Part shown: piece after piece, positions 49,199 through 59,673 of the stretch
How the letters are laid out: every line of letters begins with the position of its first letter
How positions within the stretch are numbered: the stretch's first letter is position 1
Assembly (NCBI GenBank): GCA_008638375.1
Contig: CM018032.1
Span: 51,730,501-51,794,500, forward strand
From: Nyssa sinensis
Taxonomy: Eukaryota > Streptophyta > Magnoliopsida > Cornales > Nyssaceae
DNA length: 64,000 nt
Direction of reading: 5' to 3'
Notes under the pieces: model-generated
The model's database searches: none
Told to the model about the DNA's origin: nothing
The model's input: the letters and a program-made list of their open reading frames with translations, nothing else
Translations under genes and position numbers: made by a program

Positions 49199-50287
49199 TG
49201 TATTGGACACCATTTTGACATTGTCTTATATATATGATGTTTGATTCATATTGTGGTTTTATTCATATTGAGATGAATATTGTGCAAGCATACATTTCTA
49301 AAAGATGTCAACAAGCTTTGATTGGCTCTCTCACACGAGCAATCGCCTTGGCGCTGGAATAGCGAGCAAGATGAGACATTGAATTCTTGGCTTGTGGGAG
49401 AATTCATTTTATCATATATGTCGCCTTAACTGAGTTAAGATGAGATTTTCTTTTAAAAAATCGAGCATGAAGGTTGACCACACACCTCATGTAGCTTGAA
49501 GTAAGCCGAATGTGAACCTTCAGATAGACGCTTGAACAGTGACTGGGTTGGAGTGTTCGGGTTAGGCGCTAAGATAATGACGAGGGGCGCTAGATAGCGA
49601 CTAGACTAAGATTTGTACGACGTTTATTATTATTTTTATGATATTGAGATTGACAAGCCCAATTGAGTGGGAGCTCCGTCGTAGCATACATTACATACTG
49701 TATGTGCTGTTATTGTGACCTTTAATAAAGAGAGTGACTGAATGTATCCCTGCTTCGTCACTGTGTGAGCTCTGTTAACCATTTTGAGTTCCACTGTGCC
49801 CTTTGTGACCTAAGACTACGTTATGAAAAGAGAGCTTATGTTGCTACTTTAGCATGTTGCTAAAGATCATGATTGATGCGGTCCGGCAGGGCATGTTTAG
49901 GAAAGTAGTTGAGTTCGATTGGATTAACGTGAGTAATTAGGGAAGACAGTTCTGTAATAAACTATTGTGTTGTGACTCATTGCCCGGGCGATCGTGTCGG
50001 TTTCTGTGTCTATCGATATGATCATGAGTATAATACAGATTAGATGGTCCATGCATCGTGTTGAGATTAGTTTTTGCGAGGGATAACGGATGCTGAATCT
50101 AGTGTAACAGAATAGTCTGGGGCATAGACGAGATCTTTTGTTTGTTTGTAGTGAGGTACTATGTTGGTGTGATGGTAGCTTGATATAGTACTCCTATATG
50201 TCTGGTCATACGATCTTTCTCGTCTGGTCGTACGATCCATTTCCTATATGTCGAAGGTGATGTAGAGGACATAGCACTCACCCTTTG
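49199..50287 (+). other. 3' untranslated region of copia-2
   Basis: 1.1 kb without coding similarity. Three short GGCGCT…AGCG segments (49350-49364, 49564-49580, 49585-49599) can form small hairpins; otherwise nothing is recognised. Confidence 0.7.
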
Positions 50288-50302
50288 TGGATGAGTGGGA
50301 GC
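50288..50302 (+). other. Polypurine tract of copia-2
   Basis: TGGATGAGTGGGAGC directly precedes the 3' LTR. GTGGGAGC-type tracts are usual for copia elements. Confidence 0.65.
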
Positions 50303-50734
50303 TGTTGGATATTGGGTCGGGTTGGACCCGAGCCCATAGCCATTGGGGCATCCAGAAAGTTTGAATGAGAGTTATGATAAGATTAAAACTCTTATCATTA
50401 TCTAGTTGGTTTTGGATTTGAACCAAAACAACTATTTATCCTACGATATAGTTGTGGGATAAGTGTGGAAAGAGTTTTTGGTTATCGAGAAACTCTCCTG
50501 GCTCTCAAGTTCTCTATGAGATTCTTCTGAGGTTACCATCTACGCTTCTAGACTTGGATTGTGGAAAGACATAGAAGACTCGTATTGTAGCCATTCTATT
50601 GACGAGAGAGTTCCATCCGTGGGGATCCAATGGTCATCAGAAAGCCGTAACACAAGCTAAAGATCTTCCGCTTCCGTGAACCCGATTGAAAGAGGTAACC
50701 GGATTCACACCCATTTTTACATATATTTCCTTCA
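50303..50734 (+). repeat. 3' LTR of copia-2
   Basis: 432 bp, same ends as the 5' LTR. Most differences between the two LTRs are transitions (for example CCGGG/CCGGA, CGCGA/CGTGA). Confidence 0.97.
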
Positions 50735-50739
50735 CTACC

Positions 50740-51040
50740 GACTAAAACTAATTAACAGAAATCCACTAAATAAGTAAAATTTTCACGTAGCCAAAAACGT
50801 CATCAGTATAGGTACAGCAACTTCAAACCCGATTTTGACCTTGATGTAGCCCGAATCTCAGAAAACTCAAAACATGAAAGTTGTATAAATATTCCTTGGA
50901 TTTCCATAGAATCTTGAATCATCTAAATCGGAGCTTGGATGAGAGAGTTATACCTAGATTACGAAGCAACGTCGAAATTGTACGAAAATCACCTAATTAG
51001 CGTTTTGTGCACTTAACTTCTTTGCTCTCGACCTTGTGAT
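50740..51040 (-). repeat. Continuation of head-to-head unit B after copia-2
   Basis: Matches 42185-42476 of unit A (CCAAAAACGTCATCAGT, AAACCCGATTTTGAC, AACATGAAAGTTGTA, GATGAGAGAGTTATA, GACCTTGTGAT). Together with 42477-42916 it forms one unit split by copia-2. Confidence 0.88.
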
Positions 51041-51738
51041 TGGCCCATCTGGAACTTATAAAGTGATGCTGCACTTTTTGACTCGCAACACGTGAGGGCT
51101 TCGTGACCTGTAGAACACTCAGAAAGATGATCAGAGGACCACCGGATTGGCTCCGGCGGTAGCCGCTCCGATGCTTAAGTAAGTAAGGGAATTGAAAGAC
51201 TGTATTAAAAGTCAAAGAATGAGCATAAGAATCTAAAGCGTACCTCTAGGGTTTAATATATAAGCCGTGGTTCTCCTAATTTTGATTAGGTTTTGCCGCC
51301 ACGAATATCGGGATTTGATCATCGGAGATTTGCAGTTACCTTGTGGAGCATTGAATCGTAGATGGAGATAATCATAGATGGTAGTTTCCGTGTTGAAGGC
51401 TGTTTCCTTATTCCCCGCTTAACGGCTGTTAAGGAAACCATATATGCAGTGTCGAATAAATATTGTCCAGAACAGGAGGTCTGGACGATGTACATGAGAA
51501 TATCCTGAATGCTTCATCTGCACTGTATGACCGAGTTCATCGGTTCTGAATGATATATAAATAAGAATGCCCCGAAGGCTTATGGCTGCTCTGTATGACA
51601 GACATATATGAGAATACCCCGAAGGCTTGTAGCTGTTCTGTATGACCGAAATATATGAGCTCTGTAGGATCGAGATTTGTTAATCTGATGGGCACACGTG
51701 TCTCAAACTGATTGGTGTGTCTGTTTATGGTATATCAG
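51041..51738 (-). repeat. Probable 3' LTR of the Tat element (about 0.7 kb)
   Basis: On the minus strand it starts TGATATACCATAAACAG right after a G-rich polypurine tract. It contains a TATATATTAAACCCTAG promoter-like motif near 51263 and ends close to CCAGATGGGCCA. Inside, three repeats of about 60 bp (GAATA(T/C)CC(T/C)GAA(T/G)GCTT…CTGTATGAC, 51505-51655) lie in the U3 half. The outer end is inferred from where the head-to-head repeat stops. Confidence 0.7.
51255..51263 (-). promoter_or_regulatory. Putative TATA box of the Tat LTR
   Basis: The minus strand reads GGCTTATATATTAAACCCTAG, about 475 bp into the LTR. CCCTAG-type sequence often follows the TATA in plant LTRs. Confidence 0.55.
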
Positions 51739-51757
51739 CTACTCCCCCCCCGAGCCC
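51739..51757 (-). other. Polypurine tract of the Tat element
   Basis: The minus strand reads GGGCTCGGGGGGGGAGTAG followed by the LTR start TGATATACC. Confidence 0.75.
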
Positions 51758-51938
51758 TTGTCAAAAGCTAGGGTTTTAACTAGGGTTGAGGGTTTTGTGA
51801 AGAGTCATACGTTTTGCCTTCCCATTTCTCAAGACGCCGGTTTAACGCGTCATTTATTGCGCAGCCGATACTTTAGAACTCATCATTACTCTCAACCGTT
51901 GTGTCGGCTCGTCTTGGAAGGCTCATATTTCGAATGTG

Positions 51939-51944
51939 TATATA
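51939..51944 (+). promoter_or_regulatory. Putative TATA box of the antisense gene
   Basis: GTGTATATAGAGAGAGGG lies about 190 bp upstream of the aORF start and just outside the LTR on the plus strand, so the antisense gene may have its own promoter. The stretch 51758-52129 otherwise holds only pyrimidine-rich leader sequence. Confidence 0.5.
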
Positions 51945-52129
51945 GAGAGAGGGAAAGGCCTTTCATACCTTTCTTCTGCATTTACTTCTACAGTACCAGA
52001 CCGCCATTCGAAATATCTTGGAGTTTTGGAGGATCTCCGGTGTTCATAACCTTTTCTTGATCTCAAGTTCGACTTTTAGTCCCCTTCTTCATTCCTTCTC
52101 GTTTGTTTCATCTCTTTCTCTTGTTCGCC

Positions 52130-54037
52130 ATGTCTGGCTTAGAATCACACTCTGGTTTGGGAAGTCTTTCTGAGACTGATCCTCAAATGCAATTACTGAA
52201 TGTTGACGAAAATAGAATGGTAGTTCCTCCCTCTAGTCCGGGGGTCAGGATTGTCGATGCTTTTGATGATCCCCCGAACAGGGCTGGCGAGACCTCTGGT
52301 CGGTCTGGTCGCAGAGAAGAGGGTGAGAGTGTAATTACTGAAAGTATGTTGAAGGAGTTATGGGCGAAGTTCAAACTTCCCAAAAATGTTACTTTCAGGG
52401 TCCCAGATTCTCAAGATCGCCCGGGCGATGTTAGAGATGGAGAAATCTGTGCCTATCTGGCCTGGTTTGAACTGGGTCTTACACTCCCCTTTCCTGATAT
52501 AATAAAACAATTCTTTTGTTGGTTTGATCTGTGCCCCGCAGACCTGAACCTTAACAGTTGGAGACATCTGTTGAGCTTTATCGTATTAGGGCATATGAAT
52601 AATGTCGAGGTGTCCCTTGACCTGATCCGTAGCAATATGGATCTAAAACTTCAAAAGGCGGAAGGCCTTTATTATATGTCTTTTGATAGTGGGTTCAGAC
52701 CCCTTACTTCTGTGCCCTCCTCCAACAAGACCTGGAAGAAATGGTACTTCTTTATTAAAGAAGGATGGGAATTCAAGAACTTCGAGGGTCAACCTTCCAC
52801 ATTCCCTCGAACCACTGGGCCAAGGGGTGAGGTTTAACTTTTCCGTGGCTGCGTTGACTCTGTTTTGTTTGCCAATTTGTTGAACTGATCAATTTCTGTG
52901 CTTGCTTTGCAGTTAAGAGTGCGTGGAAGAGACCAGATTTCTCTCCTGCGATTCAGAAGCAGTATAAGAAGCTTTTGAAGCCCAGCATTAGGGATCATTC
53001 TTCCATTGTCAACCCTGATAAATTAATGGCTGCCAGGGGTAGTGTCGAGGAGATTGCTGATAATGTGATGGCTCAGTGGGAGTCCGGGCCATCACCACCT
53101 GTGGTGGGGGAGGCTTCTTCTCCAGTGGTCCCTCCCGTTCAGAAGAAGCGGAGGCTGATTTCGTCCTCTCCCGGGCCTGCTGAAAGGGAGGAAGAGGCTC
53201 CCGTCCCTATCACGGTGGTTCCTCCAATCCCGTCTCGTCGAGCGGGTAAGGAGGCATCATCATCGGTGGCTCCTGATGTTGCTGGTCAGGGGGCCAAGAA
53301 GATTCTGAGTGAGTTCTGGGCCAAAGGCTCAGTTAAAATTAAGCCTCAGGCGTCTGGGAAGCTTTTTGCTGACTTGACCGCTCTTCAGGTTAAGGTGAGC
53401 TCGTCAGGCCCATATTTTTCTTACCTTTAAGCGTTTCTACTGGTGTTTGAATCGTTTTCTTTGTGTTATGCAGACCTTGCATACCCTTTCTGCTTTGGTG
53501 GAGGTTTCTCCATCTGTGGAGGAGCTTGACCAACTTAGGGCCAATCTGGACGAACTGGGACTCCAGTTGGGTACTGCTCGGTCGGAGGCTCATGACTCTG
53601 TGGAGAAGTTGAAGGAGTATCAGAACTCCTTGACTGTGATGGAGTCGGAGAGGAACCTTGCCGTTGAGCGGGCGAGGAGGTTGCAGGTGGAGATGAACGG
53701 CTTGCGGTACCAGCACCGTAGACAGCTCGATGAAGCCGTGGAGCAGGCACTGATGGACAATGAGGATGAGATGAGGTCGAAGCTGGAAGGAATGGCCCAT
53801 CGCTTGATTACATTTGGGTTTAATAACTTCCGCTCTCGGCTTCTTGCCAAGTTTCCCGACCTAGATGTCTCCTTTATTGTGCCGCCTGGATCTGAACCTC
53901 TAGAGGTCAACCAGGACGAAGTGGCTGATGTCCTCCCGGCCGATCCCACGGAAGTGGTTGTACCGACTGAGGTGGTTGATACTGTACCTGCCGAACCTTC
54001 TCCTGTCGTTGATCCTGTTCCTGCTGATCAGGCTTAG
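52130..54037 (+). CDS. Tat antisense ORF (aORF), Transposase_28-like, three exons, about 580 aa
   Basis: The start is ATG 52130 in a good context (TCGCCATGTC); the frame open a little upstream has no ATG. Exons 52130-52826, 52913-53394 and 53474-54037 join in frame (697, 482 and 564 nt) across GT-AG introns of 86 and 79 nt, giving 581 codons with stop TAG. The N terminus is polar and disordered. A folded domain follows (LTLPFPDIIKQFFCWFDLCP, WRHLLSFIVLGHMNNVEVS, KTWKKWYFFIKEGWEF), matching the plant family called putative gypsy-type transposon (Transposase_28). Next come a Pro/Ser/Lys-rich linker, a coiled coil of about 100 residues (SVEELDQLRANLDELGLQLG onward) and a Val/Pro/Asp-rich tail. 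The function is unknown. All three exons are open, unlike the element's pol. A gene of this type antisense to gag-pol is characteristic of Tat elements. Confidence 0.88.
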
Positions 54038-55782
54038 GATCTATATTTTGTTATCTTTCAATGTACTTGAGACATACATTTGTTTAATGGAACAGTCTTT
54101 TGGTTAATGCTCGCCTCTTTGGTTATATTGCTCTGTAGCATTTGTGCGTATCTTTGACTTATGTGGCTCTGTAGTGCCTTAACATGTAGTTGATGGTAAT
54201 AATCGTTGCAAGTTACATTGCTCTGGAGTTTAGTGTATACCAGATCAGATTTTCCTCTGCAGGAAGCTGTGTTCCGAACTTCTTTACTTGCTTTAGGTTA
54301 GTAATTGGAGACTTCTTTTTTGAAGTATTTCAAAGCTGACCGTTCTGAATTCGGGGACATAATAAGAAGTGGATATCTTTGCGGTTGTAGTTTGGTTGAT
54401 CAGATCTTCTGCCTCCAGATTTGTTAGAAATCAAGAAACATCATAGTTGATGGATCTCTGTCGTACACGTGGCCCTGTAAGTGTTAATGACATGGAGAAA
54501 CCGTCACGTCATATACATGGGAAAGATTAAAAGCCTGTGTATTACGTGTATGGCCCTGCCTTTTGTTTCTCCCGAGAAGGTGGTTTAATATTTATTGCAC
54601 CTTCGCCGTTTGGGATTTCGAAGCTAGCACTTCGCTTAACCGTTGTGACGGTTCAACTGGGTGGCCTTTGGTCTTCCAGTGTCTATATATATGGAAACGA
54701 GGGCATATGGTTGTGCTCAACCCTTCTGCTCCCCGAATTGTTTGTAAGAGAGGTTTTTATATGCTGCCGGAGTTCTTCCACTCGTTCGGAGATGATGGAT
54801 GATTCCTTGCCTGAGTTGGGAATAATTAAACTGTGGCCAAAAGTTAACCCTCCCCTATTTTCAGTCTCCAAGGAAGGATTGAAGGAGGCACAAGTCTTCT
54901 TGTTTCCTCCGATATCTAGTCGAGATTTCTCCGACTGATGGTGGTCCCTCCCTGATTCAACCGAGGCCTGGAGCGTTGGTGATGAAGACGAAGGTGAGTT
55001 GCCTCCTCTTCCTTACGCCCTGTCAGAGACCCTTGCTCCAAGTGGCTGGGGTGAAACAGACGGTGTGAAAAAGAAGATTGAAGGTGGGTTGCCTCTTCCC
55101 GCTTATAACTTGGTAGTGACAACTGCTCTGAGGGAGATGAATGGGGGCCGTCTTCTCCCCTTTGTGACTTGGCAGGAACCCTTGCTTCAATTGGCTGGGG
55201 CGTTATGCCGATTACAAAGGTGGAGAACGAAAAGTCTTCTGAGGCTCAGAGCCCTCATCATCCGTTGGTCATGGGACCAGTGATAGTAATGATGAAATGG
55301 CCTGGGCACTACTTGATGCAGACTGGGGTTCAGGGTTCCTTCCTTTCAAATGGAGCCGATGAAGGCGGTTTTGAAGGTTTTGGATCTTGTGCCCCTTTAT
55401 CATCCCAGGAGAAGAGCCATTATGTTGCCAAGCGTAGCTTCTGTAATAGCTTCTGTAGTAGTGTCTTTGTAAATCTTTTGAGTTATCAATAAAGTTGAAT
55501 TTCTTCTTCTCAGATCTGATATTTTCTGTGAATGTGCTCTTTTGAAACTTAAGCACCTTCTAATGCATTGCCGATTGTTCTGAAAATAAATCAAAAACTT
55601 AGAAAAATGCTAGAATCGAAGTACTTCACCTTTGGTTGAAACCATGGTGCTCGTTTGTTTGACAGATAAGTCAAATAATGTAAGTGTCAGGTCCGAGGTA
55701 TTCCGTTCTAGGAAACTTTAGTTGACAGATGCTCGGAACTTCTGCCTTTGGATAGACTGGATCATAGAATCCGCTAGTTAAA
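54038..55782. other. Tat 3' region between the aORF and the minisatellite
   Basis: 1.7 kb, partly GC-balanced, with scattered short open frames on both strands (such as plus 54537-54938) that lack an ATG at their open end and resemble nothing I know. An AATAAAG near 55489 could serve plus-strand polyadenylation. Several diverged CTC(T)CCC…CTTGGCTTCAA-type segments between 55000 and 55210 look like old duplications. Confidence 0.5.
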
Positions 55783-56256
55783 GATGGACCAGGCTCTGAA
55801 GGCCTGTGCATTAATAGATGGACCAGGCTCTGGACGCCTGTGCATTAATATATGGACCAAGTCATAAGACTTGTGCATTAATAGATGGACCAGGCTCTGA
55901 AGGCCTGTGCATTAATATATGGACCAAGTCATAAGACTTGTGCATTAATAGATGGACCAGGCTCTGAAGGCCTGTGCATTAATATATGGACCAGCCTCTG
56001 AAGGCCTGTGCATTAATAGATGGACCAAGTCATAAGACTTGTGCATTAATAGATGGACCAGGCTCTGAAGGCCTGTGCATTAATAGATGGACCAGGCTCT
56101 GAAGGCCTGTGCATTAATAGATGGACCAAGTCATAAGACTTGTGCATTAATAGATGGACCAGGCTCTGAAGGCCTGTGCATTAATAGATGGACCAGGCTC
56201 TAGAGGCCTGTGCATTAATAGATGGACCAGGCTTTGAAGGCCTGTGCATTAATAGA
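55783..56256. repeat. 33/34-bp minisatellite, 14 units of two types
   Basis: Units begin GATGGACCA and end TGTGCATTAATA. Ten have the centre GGCTCTGAAGGCCTG (34 bp) and four have AGTCATAAGACTTG (33 bp; units 3, 5, 8 and 11). Each centre is an inverted repeat: CAGGC…GCCTG or CAAGTC…GACTTG. Hypervariable tandem repeats in the region downstream of pol are known for Tat-lineage elements. Confidence 0.95.
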
Positions 56257-56289
56257 TGAACAGTTTTAAGGAAGTAAAAGAAAAAATCT

Positions 56290-59200
56290 TGTAATATCCC
56301 GACCCGGGATACGTCACGTATACCGAGGTAGGTCGGTTAAAACATGTAACTTAAACGATAAGATATGAATGTCATAGTATTCTCATGGAAATGAAAGACT
56401 AGAGACTGTAATCACGGAAATGAATGACCAAGGCTGGGTAACACCCGAGCATCACAGGGCATTGCATCGAAATGCGTGCATGCACGCATTCCCATGCATG
56501 CATACGTGAATGTAGATACGTAGCTTGATTGAAATCAGTGTATGCAAATATGATTTAAAATAGAATTAGACCTCCACATATGCATGTATATACATGTATA
56601 AAAAAAAAGTGTATTTCATGTGTATATATGTATAATATATAATGTATTATACATGTATGATGTAATTATGTATATATGTATATTTACATAAGAAACAAAA
56701 AGAAAGGAAAAAGGAAAAAGGGGAACTGCCTTGGGCAGTATGCAAGCACCAAAGAGAGTGTGTGTGTCGGCTATGTGAGAAATGGGTGTGTTATATATAT
56801 ATATAATATGATATATATATATATATATATACATAAGTGCCCAACAAATCTCCAAGCCATTTAATGCAAAGGTTGCATTTGGCAGAGAGAGCACAGGTTC
56901 TAGGTCAAGGAAAGAGGCCATAGAAGGGGGAGGAACCGAGAGAGAGAGAGAGAGAAAAGAGAGAGAGGCGGTGGAAACTCTCTCTACAAATATAAGCCTA
57001 CGGGTGTGGGTTTAAAGGCACAAACAAGACCAAAGTTGAGAGAACATCTTGGCAAAGAATTCAGGAGCATAAATAGGAAAGTTGGAAGGTCACAGTGGGC
57101 TAAATCCGAACACCCAGGTGAGTGGTTTTAATTCTGTTTTTACAATTTAAAGCATGAAGCTTGTATGTAATTATATGGTCTAAACAAGCATGAAATATAG
57201 GTTTTAATGCAAAAAGAATCATGAAAAACGGTTGAGAAACCATGGAGAAATATGGAGTTGCAGGTTTCATGGATAATTTCGGGTTCCATGAATTCATGCT
57301 TAAAACTTTGATGTTTGTTTATGGAAATAATCCTTAGAGGTGCAGGAAACCATTTCTAATGGATTAGGGTCAAAACAGTGTACAAATAGTCACGAAATAG
57401 GAAGGATATGGGTCACCGGAAAGTCGGCCGGAGATCCTTAGGCTCTATTTCGTGAAGTTATGAAGGGATTTAAAGGAAATGGAAAATGGATTTGAAATCC
57501 TTAGGAGAAGGGGAAGAAAATGACATTTAAAAAGGGCCGAAATCTCACCGGAAAATGGGTCACCGTCGCCGGAGAAGGTGACTGTGCACGCCGGAACCCT
57601 ACCGGAGACGTGGGGAAGACGATCGGAAAAGCGTGGGGCTATCGGGTCAAAACTGGGATGGATCCGGGTTCGGATCGGGTCGGTACCTGACCGGATATGA
57701 AACGAACCGAAGCTGTGTCGTTTTGGGTTTCTAATTAAATGGATTTGGGCATGTTTGGTTGCAGGAATAATAAATAGAAATTGGGTTTTGGGGTTAACCG
57801 AAACAGGGATAAGGATAGGGAATTGGGTTATTGAAATCCGGTTCTTGAATGAAGGTGAACCGTTTGGTTCAGGGCAAGAGTGGACCGGTCTAGGGTTTTT
57901 AGGTCTGAACCAACTGGTTCAGACCGCAGCTTATGGGAATTATAAACCGGCCCCAAATAGTTTGGGAAATTTCACTGTTGCCCAAAGCATAAAAAATTAA
58001 TTAAATATTAATTTTACAATAATGCCCCTATTCCAAAAAGAGGTCAAACGAAGTCCAAACGACACAAATGAATAGTCAAAACCTATTATCTCGGACGTTC
58101 TGAGTCCAATGGTGGGGTCCGTTTTACGAGACGGAACCCCGAAGGATAAAATACCGTAAAAGTGCAAAATGACTATTTTGCCCTTTTAGTACAAAAGTCC
58201 AAATGGAATTCCGCGAAAGCCTAAACCGACTTTCTTCGGCATTCCGGACTCAATGGTAAAGTCTAAAATAGTATTTGAAATACTTATGATAGAAAAGCAT
58301 AAACTTTGATGAATAGTATTTATTCTGAAACGTATTCACTGATATATAGGGAACTCAAAAGGCAAGGGTATACTCACGGATTTCTAAGATAGAGGCACGA
58401 TAGAGGTAAGTGGATCACTTTCTCTTACATGTGGTGTTCCCACAAGCCAAGTTTATTCTTTTACTGCCGAACTCGTACTCTTGAAAGTATTGATATCCTT
58501 GTGTTCCACTTTTCGATATTTTCTATCTTGTGGACATATCATTGACTGATGTATCACTGTTATCATGTTTCACTGTGCTTTGAAAGCACCTATGTTATTG
58601 ATATCCACTTTGTGATATTGTTCTATCTAGTGGACCTTGATTGATTGCTATATCATTGTTATCATGTTGAACCATGCCTTGAAAGGCCTACTACTGTATC
58701 CTCATTGAATGAATGATATTCCATTTTTATATTCTATGGAATTACTATGATCATGACATGTTTATGGACACGGGAGTTGTGCTCAGTCACAACAACCATC
58801 TGATGCTATCTGATTAAATAGGACCTACGGGTCAAGTCCGTGAACGGACAAATGGCAAATTATTGGAATTGACTGGGGGGTATGCCGGGCCCCAAAAGAT
58901 CGAGGGTCTGCCGAGCCCTGAAACAGAATAACAGCATCTCTTATGATTGACAGAACTTAATTGATTGAATGGCACTATTCCTTATAATTCTTCAAGTCTC
59001 GAAAGACTTGCATTGATTGATTTGATTGTGATCGGTTCATTGTGGCAGTACTTCATTGTTGTTATATTTTCATTTTACACTATTACTTCTGATTGTGTAT
59101 TGTGATTACTTTTCATTGGCCCTCGTGGCAATTGTTCCATTGGCCCTCGTGGCAATTATGTTCATTGGCTATCACAGCATCTCCTTCCTTATGATTGGCT

Positions 59201-59668
59201 ATCATTATCTATTCATGGATACACATTGATCATCGATACCAGTGTTGGAGATCTGTTTTACTTACTGAGCTTTGTAGCTCATTCCACCCCATTTACCCCA
59301 TTTCAGGTGATGACGCTGCGAGACCCCAGTAGGAGTCTGAGAGCGTAGGGGGATATTTTGAAGCATTGTATCAGTCTATGTTAGTTCTCCCATGTATTCA
59401 CCACCCCCGGGTGCTGGTTACGGTTTAGTTCTCATTTTGAATTTTGTAGAACTATGTCATGTATTAATAAGACTTCCACTGTTTAATGTATTTAAAAAGA
59501 CTTCCGCTGGATTACTGTAACTGATAAATGACTTCCGCTGTTTATTGTTTTAAATTTTTTAGTACATTGCATATTAGTACTATGATACAGGAACGGAAAA
59601 AGTAGGGACGGCCTTCGGGTCGGCCCCGCGACACGAGATCCGCATAGGGTGGGTTTCGGGTCGTGACA
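56290..59668 (+). mobile_element. Solo LTR B2 (3379 bp)
   Basis: It begins TGTAATATCCCGACCC and ends GTTTCGGGTCGTGACA, with a perfect target duplication AATCT (56285-56289 and 59669-59673). It is homologous to B1 in opposite orientation. Inside are TA microsatellites (56795-56832), a GA microsatellite (56939-56975) followed by AAATATAAGCC, and the shared LTR module at 58085-58130 and 58238-58265. No coding region is present. It lies between the Tat pol stop and the minisatellite. Confidence 0.95.
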
Positions 59669-59673
59669 AATCT

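Larger units (their letters stand above)
42917..50734 (+). mobile_element. Ty1/copia retrotransposon copia-2 (7818 bp), full structure, broken ORF
   Basis: It has two 432-bp LTRs (about 16 differences by eye, roughly 96 percent identity), a Met-tRNA-like primer site, gag-pol on the plus strand, a purine-rich tract before the 3' LTR and a perfect target duplication CTACC (42912-42916 and 50735-50739). It is inserted in unit B of the head-to-head repeat, which continues on the far side. A single gag-pol frame is interrupted by five stops and one frameshift. It is the most recent complete insertion in the window. Confidence 0.97.

Noticed and set aside
51036..51738. Exact left boundary and target duplication of the Tat element
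   Set aside because: The 5' LTR lies outside the window, so neither TG at 51036 nor TG at 51041 can be confirmed. I report only an approximate LTR.
53390..53800. Minus-strand frame opposite aORF exon 3
   Set aside because: It is a shadow of the coiled-coil exon. The plus-strand frame has in-frame splicing and coherent protein composition.
54537..54938. 133-aa plus-strand frame downstream of the aORF
   Set aside because: It opens without an ATG, has no recognisable domain and no splice link to the aORF. It could be a remnant, but nothing supports it.
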